A stretch of 64,000 nucleotides of DNA from Rheinheimera sp. UJ63. GTDB lineage: Bacteria; Pseudomonadota; Gammaproteobacteria; Enterobacterales; Alteromonadaceae. The notes beneath the pieces were generated by a model, which worked only from the letters and a program-made list of their open reading frames with translations, had not been told where the DNA came from and did no database searches. Position 1 is the stretch's first letter. Every line of letters starts with the position of its first letter. The position numbers and the translations under genes are program-made. The stretch covers positions 1-64,000 of the forward strand of contig NZ_JAKGTQ010000006.1 in assembly GCF_021568285.1 (NCBI RefSeq), in the 5' to 3' direction. Positions 1 to 7,879 of the stretch are shown here, piece after piece.

Positions 1-56
1 TTGTTACCTTGGAATATCGATCTATCTAAACAGTCAGGTGACGCGATTTAAGACAC

Positions 57-87
57 TAAGTGTCCACTAAAATTAAGTGGACACTTA
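57..87. repeat. 12-bp inverted repeat
   Basis: TAAGTGTCCACT and its exact reverse complement AGTGGACACTTA are separated by 7 bases. It could be a terminator stem, an operator or a mobile-element end. No T-run follows on the plus strand. The coding remnant beside it begins just after the right arm, so it may mark a junction. Confidence 0.6.
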
Positions 88-88
88 A

Positions 89-238
89 ATCAGAGCGCTA
101 ACCTGTGATCGCCGGACGCTTACGGATGAGTTGCGGTATTTGCTGCAGTTAATAGTTCAGAGGCAAGGTACTGAAGCGCTCGCATCTTGGCAGGATGTTA
201 TCGACTACCTGCGCGACAAGCGAGCCGCGCTCGGGTAG
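89..238 (+). pseudogene. 3' remnant of an unrecognised gene
   Basis: From just after the inverted repeat, a frame of about 49 codons runs to a TAG at 236-238. It has no plausible start and its composition looks coding: Leu, Arg and Gln rich, with helical segments such as RTLTDELRYLLQLIVQRQG. It looks like the C-terminal end of a longer protein cut at the left. I do not recognise the family. A transposase or recombinase tail is possible but unsupported. Confidence 0.3.
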
Positions 239-443
239 TGTATATGTTACTGAAAACCAAAATATAATAGCCATTGCCATCTAAACATTTGGCAGTTTTA
301 CCAGGCTGTGTTTCATATCTAAAGTGATATTGCGTCAACACCGCGCTACCCTGTAATATCATTTTTATGCCAATAAGCAGTGATATAGGCACAAAGCGAT
401 AGTATAAGGGATGCAACGCTAAGTTGTTATTGGTGGAGCATAT

Positions 444-1145
444 TTAATCATCAATATCGAATAACTCGCTACTGTAGTCTTTGGCTTTATGGCCTTGCCC
501 TTTGGGTTGGATCACTAATGTTAGTGAATCCTTTATAGCCATATCTGGCTCATGCTCTTTACCATTTTCATCAATTTTTGAAATATCGGTACCTATAGAT
601 TCTGTTGGGTCATAAAGTGAGACTGCTCCTCTGAATCTTCTTATTAATTTGTTGGCTTCAAGAAAATCATTATTTTTTGAATTGAGCAGACTGTCGAAAA
701 TTTTCAAATCCAATAACGTACCATCAAGCCAATTAACAGCGCATTTGTAGCCAAATTTCCAGACAATATTAGAAGACTCGGTATAAGCCCCAAAATATGA
801 AGTGTTTCGCCCAACAAGACATGCACCGATAACAACGCCGACAATGTTTTTATGTTGTGCTTTGTTATTTATTTTTCCCAAAACAGTTTCGAGCTTAATA
901 TTCTGAAGCCTATTACCATATCCATGACTAGCTATATAAATGTAGTAACGCTTGTAATCTAGTTTGGTTAACTGATCTAGCGCCATTTCAAAGCTATTGG
1001 TTTCGTAAAATTGGGAGTGGTATAGATCAAAATTCCCATTCAGCCGCTCCAGCCCCTGAAAGAATGGTAAAACGCTGACGACGTTTTGATCATTCTTTCT
1101 TAAATCCCATGGTGCTTCTAAGATTATTAGCGCATTTTTTTTCAT
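444..1145 (-). CDS. caspase/CHAT-like putative cysteine peptidase
   Basis: 233 residues, unrecognised as a named gene. Two motifs match the His-Cys dyad of caspase-fold (CHAT/C14) peptidases: a beta strand ending in a His-Gly (YIYIASHGYGN, His74) and a second strand ending in a Cys (VVIGACLVG, Cys109). In this clan the His lies at the end of strand 3 and the Cys after strand 4, in the order and spacing seen here. The N-terminal strand (ALIILEAPWDL) would be the first core strand. AAGGAAAG lies just before the ATG. The gene is 26 bp downstream of the acidic small protein and probably co-transcribed with it. CHAT proteases in bacteria commonly act in defence or programmed death; that role here is inference. 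No transmembrane segment or signal peptide is visible. Confidence 0.7.
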   Translation of the reverse strand: MKKNALIILEAPWDLRKNDQNVVSVLPFFQGLERLNGNFDLYHSQFYETNSFEMALDQLTKLDYKRYYIYIASHGYGNRLQNIKLETVLGKINNKAQHKNIVGVVIGACLVGRNTSYFGAYTESSNIVWKFGYKCAVNWLDGTLLDLKIFDSLLNSKNNDFLEANKLIRRFRGAVSLYDPTESIGTDISKIDENGKEHEPDMAIKDSLTLVIQPKGQGHKAKDYSSELFDIDD

Positions 1146-1171
1146 CTTATTTCTTTCCTTAAAAATAAACT

Positions 1172-1612
1172 TTAAGCAAGACCGCGTGCTGAAAGCATTT
1201 TGCCAAATCCATCATATAATATGTCTATTGAAGGTTTAATTAATTCTTGGGCAATGCCCTCGCCGTGAATATAAACACGAAAAACCTCGAGTACGTTCTC
1301 GTAAGCATCTTCATTAATTCCTTCGATAAAACCTGAATTATCTATTTGTTCCAAAATTTCATTGCTATCTATGTCTTCACCATCCTCTAGCCATTCAACA
1401 ATCTCAAAAAAATCAGTCTCGAATTCTTCAAGGTCATTTAGCAAGTCACGAATTGACTCAAGCTCCTGACGAACCGGGTTATTTTCCTGTAGGACACTAC
1501 GAAGTTGTTGTGCACCATTTCTTATTAACTCAATCCCTTGGGCATAAGGAACTTGCCATTCTTCTGAGACACCATATTTTTGTTTAATTTCTTGTGGTAA
1601 TTCGTTTCTCAT
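1172..1612 (-). CDS. small acidic partner of the CHAT-like protein
   Basis: 146 residues from the ATG at 1612, chosen because AAAAGG lies about 6 bases upstream; a longer reading to 1663 lacks a good ribosome site. The protein is strongly acidic and helical, with a Glu/Asp-rich stretch around residues 55-90 (DLLNDLEEFETDFFEIVEWL) and no cysteines or membrane segments. I recognise no domain. It is the first gene of an apparent two-gene operon with the caspase-like gene. A role as regulator, sensor or substrate of the peptidase would fit, since CHAT proteases often have dedicated partner proteins, but nothing in the sequence proves it. Confidence 0.65.
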   Translation of the reverse strand: MRNELPQEIKQKYGVSEEWQVPYAQGIELIRNGAQQLRSVLQENNPVRQELESIRDLLNDLEEFETDFFEIVEWLEDGEDIDSNEILEQIDNSGFIEGINEDAYENVLEVFRVYIHGEGIAQELIKPSIDILYDGFGKMLSARGLA

Positions 1613-1734
1613 AATGTACCTTTTACTAAGAAAAAATATAGATTTTGATTGCTGTATCAGCAAGTCTTTTTTTAGTTATATTATTCTGTTTTAAAAAATA
1701 TAGGTGCCCTGATTCCAATTGTATAAGATTAAAA

Positions 1735-1962
1735 TTATTCACAGCTTTTATCAGTGACGAACTTAAATTTCACCGCCAAGCTCAGTTTGGTTAGTGCGTC
1801 GATGCAGTTTTTAGGTGTCATAAAATAACCTACACCAGCACATTCGTCTTCCGGCTTCATTTGCAATGCGTTGAACTCGCTGGGTTCGAATTGGCAGCGG
1901 GCAATGATGTTGATATTTTTCAAACTGTGGCCTGCTGGAAGCATAATCATTATGTGCGACAC
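1735..1962 (-). CDS. hypothetical small protein
   Basis: 75 residues with no recognised family. It contains two cysteines near CQFEPSEF and ECAGVGYF and ends DKSCE. No convincing ribosome site precedes the ATG at 1962; a start at Met5 or Met7 is equally possible. It lies upstream of and in line with the acidic/CHAT pair but 122 bp away. It could be spurious. Confidence 0.35.
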   Translation of the reverse strand: MSHIMIMLPAGHSLKNINIIARCQFEPSEFNALQMKPEDECAGVGYFMTPKNCIDALTKLSLAVKFKFVTDKSCE

Positions 1963-2019
1963 AATAGGTCGCAGACAGAGTTACACTGTACTTAATAACC
2001 TAAAACAGAGTAAGGAAGT

Positions 2020-2328
2020 ATGGTGAGGTTGACACTTGATGCTGGCGGAATTATCTGCACCGAAGCGATGCTACAACATGATAGGTTCTTATTATTACCA
2101 GATGTCAGTTATGACTGTTGGGCCTTATACAGCGAAGCAAAATATTTGCTGTTAGAGCAAAAACTATGTCAACAAATGATAAAGGACCCTAAGTTAGACC
2201 CAAGCAACCGACTCTCAAGGATACTACTAGGCAATTCAATAGAATTGGTCCGAGAAGGTACCGTATTGCCTTTTGATGAAGAATTAAGGAACCGTTTAGG
2301 GGTTAAGCTAATTAATTTATTTTTATAA
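2020..2328 (+). CDS. hypothetical protein, 102 aa
   Basis: ATG preceded by AAGGA at a normal distance. Soluble, mostly helical small protein of unknown family; the C-terminal half (RLSRILLGNSIELVREGTVLPFDEELRNRLGVKL) looks like a folded helical domain. A decayed helicase-like start follows 9 bp downstream, so this may once have been the first gene of an operon with an ATPase or helicase. No function can be assigned from sequence. Confidence 0.55.
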   Translation: MVRLTLDAGGIICTEAMLQHDRFLLLPDVSYDCWALYSEAKYLLLEQKLCQQMIKDPKLDPSNRLSRILLGNSIELVREGTVLPFDEELRNRLGVKLINLFL

Positions 2329-2337
2329 AAATTCAGT

Positions 2338-2426
2338 ATGCAAGAACAAAAAATTTTTGAATTTCAGAGCAGTGCTTAGTGTATTGCACCCCTGGTGCGG
2401 GTAAAGATCAACAGCAATTAATTTAG
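2338..2426 (+). pseudogene. N-terminal relic of a P-loop (helicase-like) gene
   Basis: Reads MQEQKIFEFQSSA, then an in-frame TAG, then CIAP. After a one-base shift it reads PGAGKDQQQLI. This is the shape of the N-terminus of a UvrD-type helicase (a short lead, a hydrophobic strand, then A-P-P-G-A-G-K-T), with both a nonsense and a frameshift change and Asp where Thr of the Walker A is expected. The rest of the gene is absent. From here to 2783 I see no other supported gene; a 23-codon frame at 2499 is not convincing. Confidence 0.45.
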
Positions 2427-2783
2427 TACTACACTCTGGAACGGAGTTATCTGACAAAGGCGCCTTAAAGCCAGCCTCAGATATCAGGCGTGGAGCCATG
2501 TATAAAACTAAAGGTGCTGTGCATCAGGCGTCGAAGCGTCAACAAAAGATGGTTGCACCTGCTGCGTAATCAGAAGCTCGGTACTTTAGTGCCGAGTAGT
2601 TCACTTAATCAAAATTGCTTAGCGGCCACTTATCTGAATTCCATACATATACAACCCCCATTAAAAAAATAACTTGCTATTTAATCGAAAATAATTAAGT
2701 TCGGAAAAGCATTTGTGCTGTCATTATCGACAACTCATTGAAAAGCCTGTGTAAGGAAATTGCACTTTAATTTGTTTAGGAGA

Positions 2784-3089
2784 ATGAAATTGGGATTGTT
2801 CAGCTGGTTTGGCGGGCTTTTTGATGAAGGCACTGCAGAGTTTGAGTCTGTAACTGATTTTGCTACTGATGATGCCGTGGTAAATCCGGCAAATGGTAAC
2901 ATTATGATTAGTGGTATGGGAAGCGTTGATATTGAAGGTAACGCCTACGGTATTGATTCAATAGGCGGTATTGGTTGTGATTCAACGATAGATATGTTCG
3001 ACGGTGGTGTATCAGATTTTAGCAGTAGCGACTCATATAGTAGTGGACTGGATGACTCTTTCGGTAGTTTTGGCTCAGATGATTGGTAA
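2784..3089 (+). CDS. low-complexity Gly/Ser/Asp-rich small protein
   Basis: About 101 residues from the ATG at 2784. A TTG start at 2760 is also possible, and no start has ideally spaced ribosome-site sequence: AGGAG abuts the ATG. The N-terminus is hydrophobic (MKLGLFSWFGGLFD). The middle has the pattern NPANGNIMISGMGSVDIEGNAYG and the C-terminus is an acidic Ser/Gly/Phe tail ending GSDDW. I recall similar short proteins with an N-P-x-[ST]-G...G-N-x-Y-G pattern as conserved hypotheticals, without known function. It is followed by a small membrane protein gene. Confidence 0.5.
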   Translation: MKLGLFSWFGGLFDEGTAEFESVTDFATDDAVVNPANGNIMISGMGSVDIEGNAYGIDSIGGIGCDSTIDMFDGGVSDFSSSDSYSSGLDDSFGSFGSDDW

Positions 3090-3187
3090 TCGCGCCGGGA
3101 GAGTAAATATGACACTATTTATGGATTATGCGGTATGGGTACCGAAGGTTAGGTTGGCGTAGTTGGTATTTAAAAAAGAGAAACAAC

Positions 3188-3466
3188 ATGAAAACACTAC
3201 AAATTTATAGTTGCCAACTGTTGGGTGGGTTTGTGGTACTCGCCATGATGAGCCCCTTAATAAAATTGGCACTGTTAGAACCCGATCAAGAGCGTTTTTG
3301 TTATTTGATCTCTGTGTTAATTACGATCAATATTTGGGGTTGCATTGGGTACTTTTTTTATAACATTCATGCCAAGACTAAAGGTTATTCAGTACTATAT
3401 GCCCTGCTGTATCCGTTTTTCTATGCGCCTGTTGCGGCTAGGTGGTATTTAAATCGTCACTACTAA
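3188..3466 (+). CDS. small integral membrane protein
   Basis: 92 residues from the ATG at 3188, preceded by an AGAGAAAC stretch; an upstream ATG at 3128 would add a basic leader that does not look native. Three hydrophobic segments are visible: near LLGGFVVLAMMSPLIKLALL, then CYLISVLITINIWGCIGYFF, then VLYALLYPFFYAPVAARW. It is an inner-membrane protein of unknown function. It may be co-transcribed with the Ser/Gly/Asp-rich gene 98 bp upstream. Confidence 0.55.
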   Translation: MKTLQIYSCQLLGGFVVLAMMSPLIKLALLEPDQERFCYLISVLITINIWGCIGYFFYNIHAKTKGYSVLYALLYPFFYAPVAARWYLNRHY

Positions 3467-3853
3467 ACAGTATAAATGTGTGAGTAGGATAAAGATTCAT
3501 ACTAAGTAATAAAGAATCATACTTAGTTGTTTTCTGTTAATCGCCATCCTTGCACCTGACGCTCAAGAGCAAGCCCGTTATCGAACTATCATGCATAATT
3601 TGGGGTTGATAGCTGAATACTTTAGGCATCAATTCTAAATTTCCTTTGTCCAGAGATTAGCTACAAAGAGTATGATACTTTAATACTCGGTTGTAGTTCG
3701 ATTCTGGCGTAGTAGTAGTAATTAGCATAAATCTTTATTTTTCTGTCGGTAGACAATAACGTTTGAAGCTATGACTTTAAAGTTAAAAACTTTTTAGAAT
3801 TAAAATGAGGATCGTATTAGCGCAATATCTAAGGCAGCTGAGTTAGCTTTTTA
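3467..3853. other. intergenic stretch with a short coding relic
   Basis: A 29-codon frame at 3549-3638 (LAPDAQEQARYRTIMHNLGL, ending near FRHQF) looks like the true C-terminus of a lost gene because its composition is coding-like, but nothing upstream continues it. Two near-identical 17-mers (AAAGATTCATACTAAGT and AAAGAATCATACTTAGT) lie just before it at about 3491-3526. Otherwise nothing is seen. Confidence 0.3.
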
Positions 3854-3913
3854 GTTATAACAATGTTGGCACCGAGGTTAAAAGGTATACAATCAATTTG
3901 GTTATAACAATGT
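3854..3913 (+). promoter_or_regulatory. mazEF promoter with flanking direct repeats
   Basis: The 13-mer GTTATAACAATGT occurs at 3854-3866 and again at 3901-3913, 47 bp apart. Between them TTGGCA (3866) and TACAAT (3888) are separated by 16 bp and would make a sigma-70 promoter for mazEF. Paired sites around the promoter fit the known autoregulation of mazEF operons by the MazEF complex, which is inference here. Confidence 0.5.
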
Positions 3914-3934
3914 ACCCACTTGTGAGGTTGAGAT

Positions 3935-4189
3935 ATGCGGACTCAAGTACGAAAAATTGGCAACAGTCTTGGCAACATCATTCCTGCTGCGTTTATTCGT
4001 CAATTTGGCTTGGTTGAAGGGGCTGAGATTGAGGTTAAAGCGGATGGTAAGAAGATCACTATTGAACCTATTAAGCGTCAAAAGAAACGCTTCCCGTTTA
4101 GCGAAAAAGAACTTCTAAACGGCTTAGATGCTCATACGGCACATGCTGATGAATTGGCTGTTGTCTCTGTTGAGGAGTTAGGCGAGTAG
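3935..4189 (+). CDS. mazE: MazE-family antitoxin (AbrB-like)
   Basis: 84 residues. The N-terminal half is a SpoVT/AbrB swapped-hairpin DNA-binding domain (RTQVRKIGNSLGNIIPAAFI, then GAEIEVKADGKKITIEPI). The acidic C-terminal tail (HADELAVVSVEELGE) is the part that normally wraps into the MazF active site. It overlaps the toxin gene by one base (TAGTG). The labile antitoxin neutralises MazF and represses the operon with it. Full length and apparently functional. Confidence 0.9.
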   Translation: MRTQVRKIGNSLGNIIPAAFIRQFGLVEGAEIEVKADGKKITIEPIKRQKKRFPFSEKELLNGLDAHTAHADELAVVSVEELGE

Positions 4190-4542
4190 TGGCGCAGTAC
4201 ATTCCAAAACGCAATGACATTATCTGGTTAGATTTTGAGCCAGTGAAAGACAAAGAGATCGGCAAGTACCGTCCAGTTCTTGTCCTTTCAAGTAAAGAAT
4301 ACAATCAGCAAACAGGGCTACTTATCTGCTGTCCGATTAGTACCAGTATTCGCGGTCAAGCTACCGAAGTACCCGTAAAAAACCTTGAAAAGCCTAGTGT
4401 TGTTACCTCAAGTTTGATTCAAACGCTCTCTTGGAAAGACCGTAGCGCGAAGATGATTACTACCGCTGAAAACGGTGTGATGGAAGATGTTTTGTTAAGA
4501 TTTATCCCGTTGATTGGGGCTGAGTCTCTATTTGAAGAATAA
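4189..4542 (+). CDS. mazF: MazF/PemK-family mRNA interferase
   Basis: 117 residues, beginning with GTG overlapping the mazE stop. Family landmarks include the N-terminal PKRNDIIWLDFEPVKDKEIGKYRPVLVLS, the catalytic-region Arg of KYRP, the central CCPISTSIRG, and the SLIQTLSWKDR segment that includes conserved Thr/Ser and basic residues. The length is normal for PemK-type toxins. It is predicted to be a sequence-specific endoribonuclease held inactive by the MazE upstream. It looks intact, unlike the truncated relative near 19.5 kb. Confidence 0.92.
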   Translation: MAQYIPKRNDIIWLDFEPVKDKEIGKYRPVLVLSSKEYNQQTGLLICCPISTSIRGQATEVPVKNLEKPSVVTSSLIQTLSWKDRSAKMITTAENGVMEDVLLRFIPLIGAESLFEE

Positions 4543-4552
4543 CAAGTGAAAT

Positions 4553-4705
4553 ATGGATTTATCAGATTGGACACCGCCACCAATCCAGAAATGTAGAGCT
4601 GAAAAAATGTTTCACAAGCTAGTGAGCCACCTTCCTACATCAACAGCATTTAGATTTCAAAACGGATGGTACTGCGAAAAATGTAAGCAGAGACTTTCCA
4701 GTTAA
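4553..4705 (+). CDS. small protein with a Cys-x2-Cys motif
   Basis: 50 residues. ATG 8 bases after an AAGTGA. It contains QKCRAEKMF and, near the C-terminus, WYCEKCKQRL, suggesting a one-sided zinc or treble-clef remnant. It begins 10 bp after mazF in the same direction and may be co-transcribed with it. No family recognised. The predicted product is short and could be spurious, but its composition is better than random. Confidence 0.4.
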   Translation: MDLSDWTPPPIQKCRAEKMFHKLVSHLPTSTAFRFQNGWYCEKCKQRLSS

Positions 4706-5153
4706 ATAACTTTGAGTGATCAATAGCATTTAATTTACGACCCAATTGCAGAGCTAACTTACCAGTCTTTGCAAATCCATCGGACCATTCGTTGCAAAGA
4801 ACTTACCACTTAAATCAAAATTCTAGTCTGATAGCAGTGCCTTAACCGTCAAAATTTCAAATTGGGAAAACCACTTCAGAATGTGGCTTTGTGCCAATAG
4901 CAGACATTTACCTTGGCAAGCCCCGATGACCGCTTTGAGTTCTAAAGCAGTCATTAATTCAGCTAGTATCAAGCTGATGTAGCTGCTTTTAATTGCACAT
5001 CATCTTAAGCAGTAATTCCTCAACCGTAGCTACCTTTTTATGAAGTGCGTGACCAAGCTTGCTATTAGTTGGGCCTGCTTAAATCCAATGCGGTTATTTT
5101 TTCTGCGACTCAGTCGATAACCCGATGTCACTACAAAACAACGAGACATCATC
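4706..5153. other. intergenic, no gene seen
   Basis: No coding frame of convincing composition on either strand. Short frames around 5030-5290 are overlapped by the recombinase gene and not supported. Confidence 0.4.
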
Positions 5154-5759
5154 ATGGCAAGTCGCATACCTTGGAACAAAGGCAAGATTATCGGCCAAAA
5201 AGCGCCGCTGCGCCAACAAGAGATTTGGTCTATTCGTGCCCGGCTGGAAATAGCCAACAACCTAAAGGAACTGGCTCTATTCAATCTCGCGATTGACTCT
5301 AAACTTAGAGGCTGTGATTTAGTCGCGTTGAAAGTCTCAGACGTGATGCGCTCTGGCGATATTCTGACTCGTACTAGTGTGGTACAGCAAAAAACCGGTA
5401 CGCCGGTGATGTTTGAGATAATTACTCATACCCGTCAGTCGTTACGCACTTGGATAGCCCACGCTGAGTTAAGCCACGATGACTATTTATTTCCCTCGCG
5501 TAAGCATACTGTGCCGCACCTTGGCACACGTGCTTATGACCGACTTGTGCATAAATGGGTCAGATCGATTGGTCTAGATAGCAGCCTCTACGGCACCCAC
5601 TCAATGCGCAGAACTAAAGTGTCTATTTTGTACAAACGCGACAAAAACCTTCGTGCAATTCAATTGTTGCTGGGACACAAGAAAATTGAGAGTACCGTCC
5701 GTTATTTAGGAATTGACGTGCAGGACGCTCTTGAAGCATCAGAAAACTTAGATATTTGA
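5154..5759 (+). CDS. solo tyrosine recombinase (short integrase)
   Basis: 201 residues, essentially only the catalytic domain. Active-site residues are visible in order: Arg in DSKLRGCDLVALK, a beta-hairpin Lys near QQKTGTP, the His-x-x-Arg box in GTHSMRRTK, His in LLLGHKKIEST and Tyr in TVRYLGID. The N-terminal SAM-like arm-binding domain is very short (about 40 residues). Solo recombinases of this size are common in accessory islands and plasmids of Shewanella-like genera. A cluster of TGATCA palindromes lies about 100 bp downstream. Its excision partner and attachment site are not identifiable here. Confidence 0.88.
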   Translation: MASRIPWNKGKIIGQKAPLRQQEIWSIRARLEIANNLKELALFNLAIDSKLRGCDLVALKVSDVMRSGDILTRTSVVQQKTGTPVMFEIITHTRQSLRTWIAHAELSHDDYLFPSRKHTVPHLGTRAYDRLVHKWVRSIGLDSSLYGTHSMRRTKVSILYKRDKNLRAIQLLLGHKKIESTVRYLGIDVQDALEASENLDI

Positions 5760-6089
5760 GATAACAGACATCCTCTATCAAGACGCACCAATTCCGGATA
5801 ATTTTTTTATTTTAAGCACCTATTATTTGAACGCACTCTAAACCGCAAATGACAGCAGCTTGATCAGCATTAAGCAGCAGAACTGATCAGTCACCGCCAG
5901 CAGAAAAGATCAATTTGTGCAGCACCGCCAGCTGTAGGCGCTGCAGCAAAATGCCAGCCCTGCTGGTGAGCACTGATCACTTCTACTGGAAATGACTGAT
6001 CAGGCTGCTGGGGATTTTGCATGGTTTGGATAGAAAAAAGGACACCGGGTTATGGGCGTCCACTCGCTGTATAAGGCAAAAAATTTATC
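5760..6089. repeat. non-coding stretch with four TGATCA palindromes
   Basis: TGATCA occurs at 5861, 5884, 5974 and 5998. The outer pair sits in longer inverted similarity (GCAGCTTGATCAG against CTGATCAGGCTGCTG), and CACCGCCAGC recurs at 5893 and 5923. It could fold as one large stem. It may be an attachment or regulatory site for the recombinase just upstream, which is inference. No gene is present. Confidence 0.45.
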
Positions 6090-6578
6090 TCAAGTTTCGT
6101 GCTTTTTTAAATTACGAATGTGAGCGAGATAATTTTTCATTTTTTCCCATTTAATTCCTGAAGGATAATCGTCTCCTGGTAATAATCCGTCATTATTTAA
6201 TATATTTGGATTCGCTCCTTTCGACACTAAAAATTTTATGACTCCTAAATTATTTGCTTTGTGTAAAGGTGTTGAACCATTCCAATTTACGTAGTTAACA
6301 TCGGCACCATACGAAACTAATATTTTTATGAAACTAAGTTTGCTATGGCTATGCAAAGCCGATGTCTGCAAAAAATCATTGCTTGTCTTGGCTCCACGCT
6401 TAAGACACTCTTCGAGAATCTGGATATCATTGCAACAATGCAAGTATGGGGAAATACCTTTACATAGTTCATCACCTCGCCATCCTTGCTCAAGGTATTG
6501 TATCGCTTCATCATATGTCTCACAATAATGTAGCGGGGTGGCTTTAATAGATGAACCATAATAGTTCAATGGCTTCAT
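6090..6578 (-). CDS. ankyrin-repeat protein, candidate immunity protein
   Basis: 162 residues with three or four ankyrin repeats, clearest at SKLSFIKILVSYGADVNYVN, NGSTPLHKANNLGVIKFLVS and GANPNILNNDG. There is no signal peptide. It starts 9 bp after the stop of the orphan Rhs toxin tip, in the position where polymorphic-toxin operons place the cognate immunity gene. Ankyrin-type immunity proteins are known in such loci. It therefore probably neutralises the toxin encoded by the displaced Rhs tip immediately upstream; the specific pairing is inferred from position only. Confidence 0.75.
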   Translation of the reverse strand: MKPLNYYGSSIKATPLHYCETYDEAIQYLEQGWRGDELCKGISPYLHCCNDIQILEECLKRGAKTSNDFLQTSALHSHSKLSFIKILVSYGADVNYVNWNGSTPLHKANNLGVIKFLVSKGANPNILNNDGLLPGDDYPSGIKWEKMKNYLAHIRNLKKHET

Positions 6579-6950
6579 GTTTCGTCCTTAGCACTTAACC
6601 TTGCAGGTTCCATTGTTACTAACGTCAACAATGCCATCAAATTTTTCCCTCACCACATTTGCTTCTTTAGTATTTAGCTTTTCTGGGACATAGCCATGAT
6701 ATTCATTACTTGGTGTTCCGTTATTTTTGAGAATAACAACTTCTTTATTATTGACGTCGACGCCTACACGAGCATCAGTATTTTTTCCAAGCGGCACAGA
6801 ATTATCTAGGGCAGCTTGACCATCAGTTGGTTTAGGGGAAATAATTTCACCCGAAGATTTTTTTGGTGAGTTGCCGTGCTTTTTATACCCTGAATCATTG
6901 TAAATTAACTTATCTGTAACATCGACATATCTCTGAGCAGCATTATAATA

Positions 6951-7879
6951 CCTCAGGGTCAGGTCTTGCTTTTTGCCACTATCTTACTCACCCGCGAGTA
7001 ATGCAAGCCAAAATGATTGCCAATCTGCTTCAGAGTATAAGCGCCGGAATTGTGCGCTGCAGTAATAGCTTCATTTCGCGTTTTTGCTAATTGTTCATAT
7101 TCTGCCAGCGTTTTAGCAGCAACGCGCCGCTGCTTTTTCGGAATGTCAGCTAACTTATCCGGCTCAGTTAACAGTGCTAAATGGCTTTGCACAAAGTCGT
7201 CACTACCTAAAAAAAGCTGATTCGTCAACTTATCCCATACGGCAATACCCTGGCCCTGCTGCACAAAGTCTGCGTATTTTTCTCTGGCAGTTTTACGTTG
7301 TTTGCCAAACATACTCAGTAACGCATCTGTTGCCAACCAGGAGGGGGAAACTGTTGCCCCCATCACCGCATGCCAGCTACTCCATGGCCAGTCATCTAAC
7401 ACCTGTACCATATTGGCTCGGATGGGGTTAAGCACAATATAGCGACTTAGCTCCAGCAAATAGGCATCTTTGTCGACCAATATGGCTTTATAGCGCCCCT
7501 GAAAAAAATGCCCTACCCGTTGGTGTTTTCGGTTTATCGCCTGGGTAAAAGTGCCGTTAAGTTGCCGCATACCTTTACTGAGGTTGGCATCGGGTGTCTC
7601 TACCAGCAAATGATAGTGGTTCGTCATCAAGCAATAGGCATGTACCAACCAGTTATACTGCTCGCATACCTTATCCAGCAGCGTTAAAAACAGTTCGAAA
7701 TCGGTATCGTCAAAATAGATGGCTTTACGCTCATTGCCCCGGCTGGTGATATGGTAAAGCGCCCCTGCAAATTCCAATCTCAGTGGCCTTGCCATGTTGC
7801 ATACTCCAGGTGGTGTTGGCTGTGGCTAAACTCTAGCCCATCTGGCAGAAAAGGCAAAAAGCAAGACCTGACCCTGAGG
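6951..7879 (-). mobile_element. RAYT (REP-associated tyrosine transposase) element
   Basis: A 929-bp segment bounded by perfect 27-bp inverted repeats at 6951-6977 and 7853-7879. The inner part contains GGTCAGGTCTTGCTTTTTGC and the outer end is CCTCAG. It carries one transposase gene and nothing else. It sits inside the orphan Rhs tip, which continues on both sides. Additional copies of the same end sequence occur at 16966/18281, 18415 and 19456. Confidence 0.85.
6959..7795 (-). CDS. REP-associated tyrosine transposase (HUH/Y1)
   Basis: 278 residues of the TnpA_REP/RAYT family (Y1_Tnp domain, residues about 5-130). The HUH metal motif is NHYHLLVET (His60, His62), and the catalytic Tyr is probably in HFFQGRYKAIL. 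The N-terminal MARPLRLEFAGALYHITSRG is highly typical of the group. The C-terminal third has an HTH-like LKQIGNHFGLHYSRVSKIV for DNA binding. RAYTs nick single-stranded REP hairpins. The last codons overlap the left inverted repeat, so the 27-bp end also encodes the protein C-terminus. Full length and probably active. Confidence 0.93.
   Translation of the reverse strand: MARPLRLEFAGALYHITSRGNERKAIYFDDTDFELFLTLLDKVCEQYNWLVHAYCLMTNHYHLLVETPDANLSKGMRQLNGTFTQAINRKHQRVGHFFQGRYKAILVDKDAYLLELSRYIVLNPIRANMVQVLDDWPWSSWHAVMGATVSPSWLATDALLSMFGKQRKTAREKYADFVQQGQGIAVWDKLTNQLFLGSDDFVQSHLALLTEPDKLADIPKKQRRVAAKTLAEYEQLAKTRNEAITAAHNSGAYTLKQIGNHFGLHYSRVSKIVAKSKT

Noticed and set aside
198..416. 72-codon minus-strand frame near the left edge
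   Set aside because: Starts from TTG with no ribosome site and overlaps the plus-strand remnant; composition is unconvincing.
5069..5296. Alternative frames across the short recombinase start
   Set aside because: The recombinase frame has all catalytic residues; the others are out of frame with it.
5861..6003. TGATCA cluster read as a CRISPR-like or iteron array
   Set aside because: Only the six-base palindrome repeats; spacing is irregular (23, 90, 24 bp) and there are no repeated flanks.
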